A stretch of 29,931 nt of DNA, from contig CAYGWM010000048.1 in assembly GCA_964353555.1 (NCBI GenBank), positions 1-29,931 on the forward strand, written 5' to 3'. Each line of letters begins with the position of its first letter. Positions within the stretch are counted from its first letter, which is position 1. The notes under the pieces are model-generated. The model saw nothing but the letters and a program-made list of their open reading frames with translations, was not told the origin of the DNA and ran no database searches. Of this stretch, positions 15,659 to 24,456 are shown piece after piece. A program made the translations under genes and the position numbers. Source of the DNA: PR03 sp964353555 (GTDB taxonomy: Bacteria > Myxococcota_A > UBA9160 > PR03).

Positions 15659-15697
15659 CCCGCGAAGCGAGCCGCAGGCGAGCGGCGACCTCATGAG
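15659..15697 (+). repeat. Short dispersed repeat, copy A
   Basis: Thirty-nine bases beginning CCCGCGAAGCGAG and ending CATGAG; contains GCCGC/GCGGC able to form a small stem. A clearly related copy (B) occurs at 18495-18534, with only a handful of differences over 40 bases. It lies between the HIT gene and dxs. Confidence 0.6.
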
Positions 15698-15757
15698 TCG
15701 ACTGACCGATACCCGCTCTTCGGTCAGCGAAATTGCTTGCCGCAGCGGAGGACGAGT

Positions 15758-17581
15758 GTGAGTGTGCGTGCGATCGCATCCATCGACAGAGCCTGGGGGG
15801 GTCTGGCGCTGCTCGACACGATTCGTGAGCCGGCTGATCTACGACGACTGCCGCGCACGATGCTGGCACGCGCCGCCGCGGAGCTTCGTGCGGAGTTGAT
15901 CGAACGCGGCGCTGCCCGCGGCGGTCACTTCGCGGGCAGCCTCGGCACGGTCGAACTGACCATTGCGCTGCACTACGTCTTCGACACGCCGGCCGACCGC
16001 GTGATCTGGGACGTCGGTCATCAAGCGTACGGACACAAAGTGCTGACGGGTCGTCGCGCGGCGCTCGCGAGAATTCGCCAGGAAGACGGCCCGAGCGGTT
16101 TCCTGCGCCGCACGGAGAGCTGCTTCGACGTGTTCGGTGCGGGCCATGCGGGTACGTCCGTATCCGCCGCGCTCGGCATCGCTGAGGCGTTGCGTCGCCG
16201 CGGCGACGCGTCGCAGGTGGTCGCCGTGATCGGCGACGGCGCCGCGACCGCGGGCATGTCGTTCGAAGCGCTGAACCACGCCGGCCAGCTCGCCGAGCAC
16301 GGCCCGGCGCTGCGCGTCATCTACAACGACAACGGCATGTCGATCGCGCCGAACGTCGGGGGTCTGTCGCGACGCGGCGACGTGCGTGGCTACGCCGAAT
16401 CCCTCGGCATTCGCTACGCCGGGCCGATCGACGGCCACGACGTCGATGCGCTGGTCGATGCGCTGTGCGCGATGCGCGCAACGCCCGGGCCGACGCTGTT
16501 GCACGTGCGCACGCGCAAGGGCTGCGGCTTCACGCCCGCCGAGGAAGATCCGTTCAAGTGGCACGCGACGACGCCCTTCGACGTCGCGACCGGCACGCGC
16601 CGCGCGGCGGCTGCGGGACCGCCGAGCTGGACCGCGTGCTTCGCCGACGCGCTCGCCCGTGTCGCGCGCCGCGACGCGCGCGTCGTCGCAATTACCGCCG
16701 CGATGCCCGACGGCACCGGTCTCGATCGCTTTGCGCAGGAGTTCCCGGAACGCGTCTACGACGTCGGCATCGCTGAGCAGCACGCCGTGACGTTCGCCGC
16801 CGGTCTTGCGGCCGAAGGTCTGCGCCCGGTGTGCGCGATCTACTCGACATTCTTGCAGCGCGGTTTCGATCAGATCGTGCACGACGTCGCGCTGCAGGAG
16901 CTGCCGGTGACCTTCGTGCTCGACCGCGCCGGCCTGGTCGGTGCCGACGGCCCGACGCACCACGGCCTGTTGGATCTCTCCTACCTGCGCGCGATCCCGA
17001 ACCTGGTGATCGCGGCGCCGCGCGATGAGAACGAGTTGCAGCACCTGCTGGCGACCGCGATCGACTCCGGGCGTCCGTTCGCGATCCGCTTCCCGCGCGG
17101 CGCGGCGTCCGGCATGGCGCTCGATCCGGATCCCAAGCCGCTCGCGATTGGTCGCGGCGAACTGCTCCGCGACGGCTGCGACGCGGCGATCATCGCGCTC
17201 GGCAAGACCGTTCCGGCCGCGCTCGAGGCCGCGGAGCGACTTGCTGAGATGGACTGCTCGGTCGCGGTGATGGACGCGCGTTTCGTGAAGCCACTCGATG
17301 AAGAGCTGCTCGCTGATCTCGCGACTCGCGTGCGGGTGATGTTGACCGTGGAGGACCACGCGCTCGCGGGCGGCTTCGGGAGCGCCGTGCTCGAAGCGCT
17401 CGCGGATGTCGCGCCCGGCACGCACGTGCACCGGCTCGGCGTCGGCGATCGCTTCATCGAGCACGCGGAGCCCGATGCGCAGTGGCGTTCCGCCGGCATC
17501 GACGCCGACGCGATCGTGCAGCGCACGCTCGCCGCGCTGCACGGTGACACGCGGCGGCCCCGCCGCGCGGTCGCGAGGTAG
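15758..17581 (+). CDS. dxs: 1-deoxy-D-xylulose-5-phosphate synthase with shortened central loop
   Basis: 607 residues. Condenses pyruvate and glyceraldehyde 3-phosphate, using thiamine diphosphate and Mg, as the entry step of the MEP pathway. Visible are 'WDVGHQAYGHKVLTGRR', the ThDP motif GDGAATAG (Gly159-Asp160-Gly161) paired with 'YNDN' (Asn190/Asn192), 'PIDGHD', catalytic Glu340 in 'DVGIAEQHAVTFAAGLA', and 'GPTHHGLLDLSYLR'. The loop between 'NVGGLS' and 'YAESLGIRYAGPIDGHD' is only about 8 residues, against about 50 in E. coli, so roughly 40 residues are missing; the frame is intact. GTG 15758 is chosen for GGAGGA five bases upstream; GTG 15764 is possible. It leads the hopanoid gene run, with hpnD starting 3 bases after its stop. 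Confidence 0.94.
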   Translation: MSVRAIASIDRAWGGLALLDTIREPADLRRLPRTMLARAAAELRAELIERGAARGGHFAGSLGTVELTIALHYVFDTPADRVIWDVGHQAYGHKVLTGRRAALARIRQEDGPSGFLRRTESCFDVFGAGHAGTSVSAALGIAEALRRRGDASQVVAVIGDGAATAGMSFEALNHAGQLAEHGPALRVIYNDNGMSIAPNVGGLSRRGDVRGYAESLGIRYAGPIDGHDVDALVDALCAMRATPGPTLLHVRTRKGCGFTPAEEDPFKWHATTPFDVATGTRRAAAAGPPSWTACFADALARVARRDARVVAITAAMPDGTGLDRFAQEFPERVYDVGIAEQHAVTFAAGLAAEGLRPVCAIYSTFLQRGFDQIVHDVALQELPVTFVLDRAGLVGADGPTHHGLLDLSYLRAIPNLVIAAPRDENELQHLLATAIDSGRPFAIRFPRGAASGMALDPDPKPLAIGRGELLRDGCDAAIIALGKTVPAALEAAERLAEMDCSVAVMDARFVKPLDEELLADLATRVRVMLTVEDHALAGGFGSAVLEALADVAPGTHVHRLGVGDRFIEHAEPDAQWRSAGIDADAIVQRTLAALHGDTRRPRRAVAR

Positions 17582-17584
17582 CCG

Positions 17585-18547
17585 ATGGCGACGGACGCCC
17601 AGGACCCCGCGCTGCTCGCCGCCTACCAGCACTGCGCCGAGGTGGTGCGGAAGAGCGGTTCGAGCTTCGCCGCCGCGTTCTGGATGCTGCCGCGACCGCG
17701 GCGTCGCGCACTGCACGCGATCTACGCATTCTGCCGGCTCGCCGACGACATCGCCGACGACCCGATGGTGCAGGGCGATCGCGAACGCCTGCTCGAGCGC
17801 TGGCGCCAAGAGCTGGCGGCGGCCTATGCGGGGCGCGCCGAGCACCCGGTCGGCATCGCGCTCGCCGACACCGTGCGGCGCTTCCGGTTGCCGCAGGACG
17901 TGTTCCTGGATCTGCTGCGCGGAGTCGAATCCGATCTGCACGGCGAGACGATCGAGACCTTCGCGGACCTCGAGCGCTACTGCTATCGCGTCGCATCGAC
18001 GGTGGGCCTGCTGTTGGTGCGCGTGCTCGAAGCGCGTCACCCCGATGCGCTCGAGTACGCCCGCCAGATGGGCATCGCCGTGCAATTGACGAACGTGCTG
18101 CGCGACGTCGGGGAAGACGCGGCTTCGGGCCGCATCTACCTCGCGCGGGACGATCTCGCGCGGATGGGCGTCGATCCGGCGAGTCTGCGCGACGGTAAGA
18201 TGACCGAAGAAATCCGCTTGCTGCTCGCGCACTACGCCGAGCGCGCGCGGATTCGCTACGAGAGCGCCGCTCGGCTGCTTCCCGCCGAGGACCGCAGCGT
18301 GCTGCGACCGGCCGAGGCGATGGGCCGCATCTATCGCACGCTGCTCGACGAACTACACGCGCGCGGCTTCCCGTGCCTCGGTCCGTCGCTGCGGCTCTCG
18401 AAGCCGCGTCGGCTCGCGATCGCAGCGGGCGCGTTTTTCGGCGCACGTTTCGCGACGCCGGCCAACTCGGCGGCCAACCCCGACCCACGCTCCTCCCGCG
18501 TAGCGAGGCGAAGCCGAGCGGCGAGCACCATGAGGCCGCCGGCGTGA
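17585..18547 (+). CDS. hpnD: Presqualene diphosphate synthase
   Basis: 320 residues of the squalene/phytoene synthase family. HpnD joins two farnesyl diphosphates head-to-head into presqualene diphosphate. The opening 'AYQHCAEVVRKSGSSFAAAFWMLP' and 'RRALHAIYAFCRLADDIADD' (first Asp-rich motif, 54-59) mark the HpnD branch. The second motif 'NVLRDVGEDAASGRIYL' starts at Asn170, with Asp174 and Asp178. The last 15-17 residues (RRSRAAST region) are low-complexity and are encoded by a dispersed repeat (18495-18534), so the tail is probably an insertion-derived extension. The start lies 3 bases after the dxs stop, and the end overlaps fni by GTGA. Confidence 0.93.
   Translation: MATDAQDPALLAAYQHCAEVVRKSGSSFAAAFWMLPRPRRRALHAIYAFCRLADDIADDPMVQGDRERLLERWRQELAAAYAGRAEHPVGIALADTVRRFRLPQDVFLDLLRGVESDLHGETIETFADLERYCYRVASTVGLLLVRVLEARHPDALEYARQMGIAVQLTNVLRDVGEDAASGRIYLARDDLARMGVDPASLRDGKMTEEIRLLLAHYAERARIRYESAARLLPAEDRSVLRPAEAMGRIYRTLLDELHARGFPCLGPSLRLSKPRRLAIAAGAFFGARFATPANSAANPDPRSSRVARRSRAASTMRPPA
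18495..18534 (+). repeat. Short dispersed repeat, copy B, inside the 3' end of hpnD
   Basis: Forty bases beginning CCCGCGTAGCGAG and ending CATGAG, matching copy A (15659-15697) in most positions including the invariant CGAGCGGCGA block. It is translated as the arginine/serine-rich tail of HpnD. Position at the 3' end of a gene, followed at once by the next start, suggests the element was tolerated because it keeps the frame open. Confidence 0.6.
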
Positions 18548-19596
18548 GCGAAGTGCGCGAGCGAAAACTCTCTCATCTCGAACTCTGCATCGAACGCGAC
18601 GTCGAGTCGCATCGCTCGACGCTGTTCTCCGAGGTGCAGCTGCTGCACGAAGCGCTGCCGGAGCTGGCGTGGCACGAGGTGGATGCATCGGTGGAGCTGC
18701 TGGGCCGACGCTTGCAGGCGCCCATCGTGATCACCGGAATGACGGGCGGTGCGCCGGAAGCGCGCGCCGTGAACCTCGCGCTCGCGACGGCGGCGCAAAA
18801 GGTGGGTCTCGCGATCGGCGTGGGTTCGCAGCGCGCGATGCTGCAGGATCCCTCGCTCGCGGACTCGTATCGGATGCGCGACGCGGCACCCGACGCACTG
18901 CTCTTTGCGAACCTCGGTGCGGTGCAGGCGCGCGAGGCGGGGCCCGAGCGTGTCGCGGCACTGGTGCGAGCAATCGGCGCCGACGCGATCTGTATCCATC
19001 TGAACGCGGCCCAGGAGTTGGTACAGGACGAGGGCGATCGCGACTTCCGCGGCCTCGTCGCGACGATCGCGATGCTGGTGGAAGAGCTGCCGGTGCCCGT
19101 GATCGTCAAGGAGACTGGCTGCGGCTTGGGTCCGGCCGCGCTCGCGCGGATGGGGGCGATCGGCGTGGCGCTGGTCGACGTCGCAGGCGCCGGCGGTACG
19201 ACTTGGACGGGTGTCGAAGCGCTGCGCGGCTCGGCGCGCCAGCGCGCGATCGGCGAAGCGCTGCGCGAATGGGGGATCCCGACGGCCGCGTCGCTGCTCT
19301 TTGCAGAGCGAGCGGGCATTGCTGCGATCGCGTCGGGCGGCATTCGCACGGCGCTCGACGTGGTGCGCGCTCTCGCGCTCGGGGCGCGCGCCGCTGGGCT
19401 GGCGCTGCCGTTCCTGCGCGCCTACGCCGCGGGCGGTGCGCCGGCCGTGCTAGACAGCGCCGAGCGACTCGCCGAAGCGGTGCGCGCGCTGATGGCGCTC
19501 ACCGGAACGCGTCGCGTGGAAGATCTGCGGTGTGTGCCGCGCGTGCTCGGTCCCGAACTGGCGCGCTGGGCGGCGCTCAGCGAGGTGCCGTCGTGA
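18544..19596 (+). CDS. fni: Type 2 isopentenyl-diphosphate delta-isomerase
   Basis: 350 residues, the FMN- and NADPH-dependent isomerase that interconverts IPP and DMAPP; unrelated to type 1 Idi. Seen: 'RKLSHLELCIERDVE' start, 'PIVITGMTGG' (FMN-binding), 'GLAIGVGSQRAML', 'IHLNAAQELVQDEGDRDF' with the catalytic Gln region, 'VIVKETGCGLG', 'VDVAGAGGTTWTGVE', and 'IASGGIRTALDVVRALALGA' for the phosphate site. Not needed for isoprenoid synthesis when MEP makes both isomers; its place between hpnD and hpnC suggests it tunes the IPP:DMAPP ratio for farnesyl diphosphate. The start GTG 18544 overlaps the hpnD stop, and its own stop overlaps tetR (GTGA). Confidence 0.95.
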   Translation: MSEVRERKLSHLELCIERDVESHRSTLFSEVQLLHEALPELAWHEVDASVELLGRRLQAPIVITGMTGGAPEARAVNLALATAAQKVGLAIGVGSQRAMLQDPSLADSYRMRDAAPDALLFANLGAVQAREAGPERVAALVRAIGADAICIHLNAAQELVQDEGDRDFRGLVATIAMLVEELPVPVIVKETGCGLGPAALARMGAIGVALVDVAGAGGTTWTGVEALRGSARQRAIGEALREWGIPTAASLLFAERAGIAAIASGGIRTALDVVRALALGARAAGLALPFLRAYAAGGAPAVLDSAERLAEAVRALMALTGTRRVEDLRCVPRVLGPELARWAALSEVPS

Positions 19597-20243
19597 TCAC
19601 GAACCCCGGCGAGACCCCGGCTGAAGCGCGTCCCGCGCGCCGGAGTCGCGCGACCGGCGACAAGGGCCAGACGCAGCAGCGCATTCTCGACGCCGCGGCA
19701 GGACTCTTCGCCGCGCGCGGCTATGACGGTGCCAGCATCACCGCGATCGCGGCACGCGCCGGTGTAAGTCGATCGGCCGTCTTCTGGCATTTTGGCGACA
19801 AGAACTCGCTGTTTCGCGAGACCTTCCGGCGGATGCTGGTGCCGTTCGTCGAGGAAGTCGCGCGTTCGCTCGAGGACAGCGATCCGTCGCAGCGGCTGAT
19901 CCAGCTCTTCGGCGTGTACGAGCGCTTCGTCACCGAACAGCGGCCGGCGATCCAGGCGATCGTGCGCTGGGTGATCGAGTCGGAGACGCTGCGCGCGTCG
20001 CTGCGCGAGCCGATCTTCGTGTTGCACGACCAGTTCGCGCGCGACGTGCGCGACGCGCTGCTCCCACTCTACGACGAACCGGAAGAGGCCGAGGCTACCG
20101 CGATGGGGATCGTCTCGATGCTGCACGGCAATCTGCTGCTCGCGATCCTCGACCCCGATCCGCGCAAGGACCGCATCCGCCGCGCCGGTCTGCGGCGCGT
20201 CGTCGAGCGTGTCCTCGAGCCCAGCGAGCGAGGCTCGAAGTGA
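19593..20243 (+). CDS. TetR-family transcriptional regulator
   Basis: 216 residues. The N-terminal DNA-binding domain is classic: 'TQQRILDAAAGLFAARGYDGASITAIAARAGVSRSAVFWHFGDKNSLF', with the helix-turn-helix at about 49-68. The C-terminal ligand domain is helical and unassigned ('LIQLFGVYERFVTEQRPAIQAIVRWVIE'). It sits in the middle of the hopanoid operon, overlapping fni upstream (GTGA) and one base before hpnC, so it is made together with the enzymes. That favours feedback control of this operon, perhaps by an isoprenoid or acyl ligand; the candidate operator is at 15607-15626. Target and ligand are inferred. The GTG start overlapping fni is the only one giving a normal-length N-terminus. 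Confidence 0.92.
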   Translation: MITNPGETPAEARPARRSRATGDKGQTQQRILDAAAGLFAARGYDGASITAIAARAGVSRSAVFWHFGDKNSLFRETFRRMLVPFVEEVARSLEDSDPSQRLIQLFGVYERFVTEQRPAIQAIVRWVIESETLRASLREPIFVLHDQFARDVRDALLPLYDEPEEAEATAMGIVSMLHGNLLLAILDPDPRKDRIRRAGLRRVVERVLEPSERGSK

Positions 20244-20261
20244 CATGGGGCTCGAAGTGAC
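20232..20261 (+). repeat. 13-bp direct duplication at the tetR/hpnC junction
   Basis: GGCTCGAAGTGAC occurs at 20232-20244 and again at 20249-20261, a 17-base period. The first copy holds the tetR stop codon and the second encodes residues 2-6 of HpnC. A recent slippage duplication would explain it. Confidence 0.7.
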
Positions 20262-21186
20262 GCAGGGCGCGCAGCGCCTGGCCCTCAGGATCATCGAGCA
20301 GGGCGCGATTGCCGCGCCCGCGATCTCCGCACCGCTTCGCACCGAAGACTCGGCGACGCGGGCGCTACTGGCGCGCGCGCGCACGGAGAACTTCCCGGTC
20401 GCGCCGCGCTGGCTGCCGCGCGGTCTGCGCGGCGATTTGCTGGCAATCTACGGCTTCGCACGCCTCGTCGACGAAACGGGTGACACGGCGTCCGGCGACC
20501 GGCTCGCGCTGCTCGATGAGATCGAAGCAGACCTCGACCGGGCCGCGCGCGGCGCCGCGCAGCATCCGCTGGTGCAGCGGCTAGCGCCGGCGTTGCAAGC
20601 CGCTCGGCTGCCGCTCGCTCCGTTTCGACGCCTCGTCGAAGCGAATCGCCGCGATCAGAGCGTCGCGCGCTACGCAAGCTGGGACGAGCTGCGCGGTTAC
20701 TGTGCGCTCTCCGCGAATCCCGTTGGCGAGCTGGTGCTGCACGCGGCGGGCGCCGCGACGCCGGAGCGCGTCGCGCTGTCGGATTCCGTATGCACGGCGC
20801 TCCAGGTACTCGAACACTGCCAGGACGTCGCCGAGGATCGCGCGAGCGGCCGCATCTATCTGCCGGCCGAAGAGCTGGCCCGCTTCGGCGTGCGCGACGC
20901 CGACCTCAGTGCGTGTCCGGCGCCCGATTCGCTGCGCGGCGCGATCGCGCTACAGGTGGAACGTTCCCGCGCGCTGCTGGCGTCGGCGCTGCCGCTGGTC
21001 GGATCGCTGCGCGGGGCGGTCCGCTTTGCGGTGGCTGGCTACGCGGCGGGCGGCCTCGCCGCGGCCGACGCGCTGCAACGCGCGCACTTCGATCCGAGCG
21101 GGGGCGCGCCGCGCGCGCGCCGTCGCGACATCGCGCGCCACGCGATCGCAATTCTGTGGCGCAGCTGGCGCGGAGCGCGGCCGTGA
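20245..21186 (+). CDS. hpnC: Hydroxysqualene synthase
   Basis: 313 residues, second squalene/phytoene synthase family member of the cluster. HpnC converts presqualene diphosphate to hydroxysqualene. 'RTENFPVAPRWLP' (47-58) is the characteristic HpnC opening, followed by 'LLAIYGFARLVDETGD' with the first Asp motif at 76-80. 'QVLEHCQDVAEDRASGRIYLPAEEL' is the second motif. ATG 20245 is one base after the tetR stop; an upstream GTG in frame (20209) would put the start inside tetR and adds nothing conserved. The stop overlaps hpnE by GTGA. Confidence 0.92.
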   Translation: MGLEVTQGAQRLALRIIEQGAIAAPAISAPLRTEDSATRALLARARTENFPVAPRWLPRGLRGDLLAIYGFARLVDETGDTASGDRLALLDEIEADLDRAARGAAQHPLVQRLAPALQAARLPLAPFRRLVEANRRDQSVARYASWDELRGYCALSANPVGELVLHAAGAATPERVALSDSVCTALQVLEHCQDVAEDRASGRIYLPAEELARFGVRDADLSACPAPDSLRGAIALQVERSRALLASALPLVGSLRGAVRFAVAGYAAGGLAAADALQRAHFDPSGGAPRARRRDIARHAIAILWRSWRGARP

Positions 21187-22529
21187 GCGAATCCCACGTC
21201 GTCGTGGTGGGCGGAGGGCTAGCGGGTCTGCAGGCCGCGATCGAATGCGCCGATGCGGGTGCGCGCGTGACGCTGCTGGAAGCGCGCGCACGACTCGGCG
21301 GCGCCACCTGGTCCACCACGCGTGGCGATCTCGAGATCGACAACGGCCAGCACGTCTTCCTGCGCTGCTGCACCGCGTATCGCGGCTTTCTCGCGCGCGT
21401 CGGCAGCGAGGACCGCGTGACGTTGCAGTCGCGGCTGGCGGTGCCGGTCGCCGCGCCCGGTCGCGGTGTCGCGTGGATCCGCCGCCATCCGCTGCCGAGT
21501 CCAGCGCATCTCGCGCCGAGCTTGTTGCGCTTCCATCACTTGCCGTTTCGCGATCGCGTGCACGCCGGGCTCACTGCGCGTCGCATCGCCAGCCTCGACC
21601 TCGGCGATCCGGCGCTCGACGCGCAGCGCTTCGGCGACTGGCTGGCAGCGCAGGGCGAGTCCGCGGCGGCGATCGACGGCTTCTGGGATCTGCTGGTGCG
21701 CCCGACGCTGAATCTGCCCGCGCGCGACGCGTCACTCGCGCTCGCCGCGAAGGTGTTCCAGACCGGATTCCTGGAACAGCAGGGCGCGGCCGACGTCGGT
21801 TGGGCAACGGTTCCGCTGCGCGCAGTGCACGCCGATCCGGCCGCCGAGGTGCTCTACAAGGCGGGCGCGCGCGTGCTGACGCGACACCCGATCGAAGCGA
21901 TCGAGACGGGCGCAGATGGACCCGCGGTGCGCGTCGCCGGCGAATGGCTGACGGCGGATGCGGTGATCCTCGCGGTGCCGCACGACGAAGCGGCGGACCT
22001 GTTGCCCGCGGCTGCGCGCGTCGATCGCGCCGGGATCCGGGCACTCGGCCGCGCGCCGATCGTGAACCTGCACGTCGTCTTCGACCGGCCGATTCTCGAA
22101 CACCCGTTCCTCGCCGGCATCGACACGCCGCTGCAGTGGACCTTCGACCGCACGCGCGCGGCGGGTCTCACGCGCGGGCAGTACCTCGCGGTGTCGCTGT
22201 CGGCGGCGGACGAGTGGGTGGGCGTCGCGCAGTCCGATCTTCGGCGCCATTTCCTGCCTGCGTTCGAAGCGCTGCTGCCTGCGGCACGCGGCGCGCGCGT
22301 GGAGGATTTCTTCGTGACCGTCGAACGCGCGGCGACGTTCCGGCAGGGCCCGGGAACGCGCGCGGCGCGTCCGGGTTACGACGTCGGTCTGCCGGGTGTC
22401 TTCGTCGCGGGTGCTTGGACCGACACCGGCTGGCCGGCCACGATGGAAGGTGCGGTCCGCAGCGGCACGAGTGCCGCGCTGGCCGCGTTGCGGACGCTCG
22501 CCCGCGCGCCGGCGCGCTCTGCCGCCTGA
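21183..22529 (+). CDS. hpnE: Hydroxysqualene reductase / squalene-associated FAD-dependent desaturase
   Basis: 448 residues, FAD amine-oxidase superfamily. HpnE reduces hydroxysqualene to squalene and completes the HpnCDE route, which replaces a single squalene synthase. 'VVVVGGGLAGLQAAIECADAG' (6-26) is the FAD fold; 'LGGATWSTTRGDLEIDNGQHVFLRCC' is the family-typical second segment; 'GLPGVFVAGAWTDTGWPATMEGAVRSG' at the C-terminus closes the FAD site. Translation is coupled to hpnC by the GTGA overlap. A 49-base gap then precedes shc, the longest inside the hopanoid run. Confidence 0.94.
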   Translation: MSESHVVVVGGGLAGLQAAIECADAGARVTLLEARARLGGATWSTTRGDLEIDNGQHVFLRCCTAYRGFLARVGSEDRVTLQSRLAVPVAAPGRGVAWIRRHPLPSPAHLAPSLLRFHHLPFRDRVHAGLTARRIASLDLGDPALDAQRFGDWLAAQGESAAAIDGFWDLLVRPTLNLPARDASLALAAKVFQTGFLEQQGAADVGWATVPLRAVHADPAAEVLYKAGARVLTRHPIEAIETGADGPAVRVAGEWLTADAVILAVPHDEAADLLPAAARVDRAGIRALGRAPIVNLHVVFDRPILEHPFLAGIDTPLQWTFDRTRAAGLTRGQYLAVSLSAADEWVGVAQSDLRRHFLPAFEALLPAARGARVEDFFVTVERAATFRQGPGTRAARPGYDVGLPGVFVAGAWTDTGWPATMEGAVRSGTSAALAALRTLARAPARSAA

Positions 22530-22578
22530 GCCGCCGTCTCCGGCCAATGGATCGATTCACAACAGGAGTGAGAGGCCA

Positions 22579-24456
22579 ATGACCGCTTCGCTCGTCCAAC
22601 CGATCGTCTCCCCCGCCGGCCTCGCACTCGAGCGCGGGCGCGACCGCCTGCTCGCGATCCAGCACGAGCGCGGCTTCTGGAAGGGCGAACTCGAGACCAA
22701 TGTTTCGATGGAGGCCGAGGATCTGCTGCTGCGCGAGTTCCTCGGCATTCGCGACGACGGCATCCTGCGCGACACCGCGGCGTGGATCCGTTTCAAACAG
22801 CAGGAAGACGGCGGCTGGGCAGTCTTTCACGGCGGTCCGGCAAATCTTTCGGCGACGGTCGAGGCGTACACCGCGCTGCGCGTAGCGGGCGATCCGGTAG
22901 ACGCGCCGCACATGCAGCGCGCCGCCAAACGCGTGCGTGAAGCCGGCGGGATCGAGGCGTCGCGCGTCTTCACGCGCTTCTGGCTGGCGCTCTTCGGCGA
23001 ATGGCCGTGGGAGCGACTGCCCGCGCTGCCGCCGGAAGTGATGCTGCTGCCGTCGTGGTTCCCGCTGAACATCTACGACTTCGCATCGTGGGCGCGCCAG
23101 ACGATCGTGCCGCTGACGGTGGTCGCGTCGTTTCGCCCGCAGCGCTCGCTCGGCTTCTCGCTCGACGAGTTGAAGACGGGGAATTGGGCGCCGGAGCAAC
23201 ATCCGCTGCGCAGCTGGGGCGGTCGCTTTCAGGCGCTCGACCGGGCGCTGCACGTCTACGAGAAGCATCCGATCGGTCCGCTGCGCCGTCACGCGCACGC
23301 GCTCTGCGCCGAATGGATCCTGAAACGCCAGGAGTCCGACGGCTGCTGGGGCGGGATCCAGCCGCCGTGGGTGTATTCGATCATCGCGCTGCATCTGCTC
23401 GGCTACTCGCTCGATCATCCGGCGCTGCGCGCGGGACTCGATGCGCTGGAGACGTTCGCGATCACAGAGAACGGGACGCGGCGTTTCGAGGCGTGTCAGT
23501 CGCCGGTGTGGGACAGCTGCCTCGCGATGATCGCGCTGCGCGACGCGGGCGTCGCAAAGGACGATCCCGCGATGGTGAAGGGCGGCGCCTGGCTGCAGCG
23601 CGAGGAGATCCGCGTGCCCGGCGACTGGTCGGTGCGGCGGCCGAAGCTCGAGCCGGGCGGCTGGGCGTTCGAGTTCGCCAACGACAACTACCCCGACATC
23701 GACGACACCGCGGAAGTGATCCTCGCGCTGCGCGCCGCGGGCGCCGATCCCGCGCGCACCGAAGCGGCAGTGCGACGCGCGGTCGCGTGGACCTTCGGCA
23801 TGCAGTGTCGCGACGGCGGTTTCGCGGCCTTCGACGTCGACAACACCAGTACGCTGTGTGGCCAGCTGCCGTTCTGCGATTTCGGCGAAGTCACCGACCC
23901 GCCGAGCGCCGACGTCACCGCGCACGTGATCGAGATGCTGGCCGACGAGGGGCTCGCGAACGATCCGCGCACGCTGCGCGGTCGCGACTGGTTGTTGCGC
24001 GCGCAGGAACCGGATGGCTGCTGGTTCGGTCGTTGGGGCGCGAACTACGTGTATGGCACCGGCGCCGCCGTGCCGGCACTGGTGCGCACCGGTGTCGCAA
24101 CGGACCACATCTCGATCCGGCGCGCGGTGCGCTGGCTCGAGACGCACCAGAACAGCGATGGTGGCTGGGGCGAGGACATGCGTTCATACCAGGACGCGGC
24201 GTGGCGCGGTCGCGGCAACTCGACACCGTCGCAGACAGCGTGGGCGCTGCTCGCGTTGGTCGCGGCCGGCGAGCGCGGACCGGTCACCCGTCGCGGCGTC
24301 GCGTGGCTGGTGCAGGCGCAGCGCGAGGACGGCGACTGGGACGAGCCCGAATTCACCGGCACCGGCTTTCCGGGCGACTTCTACATCCGCTATCACCTCT
24401 ACCGGTTGTACTTTCCGGTGATGGCGCTCGGGCGTTACCTGCGAGGGGGAGAGTGA
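22579..24456 (+). CDS. shc: Squalene-hopene cyclase
   Basis: 625 residues, usual length; peripheral membrane enzyme that cyclises squalene to hopene and hopanol (also called hpnF). The catalytic D-x-D-D motif is D373-I-D-D376 in 'NYPDIDDTAEV'. Several QW repeats are visible ('DGGWAVF', 'DGCWGGIQPPW', 'DGGFAAFDVDN', 'DGCWFGRWG', 'DGGWGED', 'DGDWDEPEFTGTGFPGDFY'), and 'YPVMALGRY'-like 'YFPVMALGRYLRGG' ends the protein. Catalytic and aromatic positions appear intact. ATG 22579 follows AGGAG (22563-22567) and gives the standard short N-terminus. The stop overlaps hpnG by GTGA. Confidence 0.97.
   Translation: MTASLVQPIVSPAGLALERGRDRLLAIQHERGFWKGELETNVSMEAEDLLLREFLGIRDDGILRDTAAWIRFKQQEDGGWAVFHGGPANLSATVEAYTALRVAGDPVDAPHMQRAAKRVREAGGIEASRVFTRFWLALFGEWPWERLPALPPEVMLLPSWFPLNIYDFASWARQTIVPLTVVASFRPQRSLGFSLDELKTGNWAPEQHPLRSWGGRFQALDRALHVYEKHPIGPLRRHAHALCAEWILKRQESDGCWGGIQPPWVYSIIALHLLGYSLDHPALRAGLDALETFAITENGTRRFEACQSPVWDSCLAMIALRDAGVAKDDPAMVKGGAWLQREEIRVPGDWSVRRPKLEPGGWAFEFANDNYPDIDDTAEVILALRAAGADPARTEAAVRRAVAWTFGMQCRDGGFAAFDVDNTSTLCGQLPFCDFGEVTDPPSADVTAHVIEMLADEGLANDPRTLRGRDWLLRAQEPDGCWFGRWGANYVYGTGAAVPALVRTGVATDHISIRRAVRWLETHQNSDGGWGEDMRSYQDAAWRGRGNSTPSQTAWALLALVAAGERGPVTRRGVAWLVQAQREDGDWDEPEFTGTGFPGDFYIRYHLYRLYFPVMALGRYLRGGE

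Noticed and set aside
15839..18232. Long open minus-strand frame opposite dxs and hpnD
   Set aside because: Same antisense artefact; it has no ribosome-binding site or domain, and both genes on the plus strand are certain.
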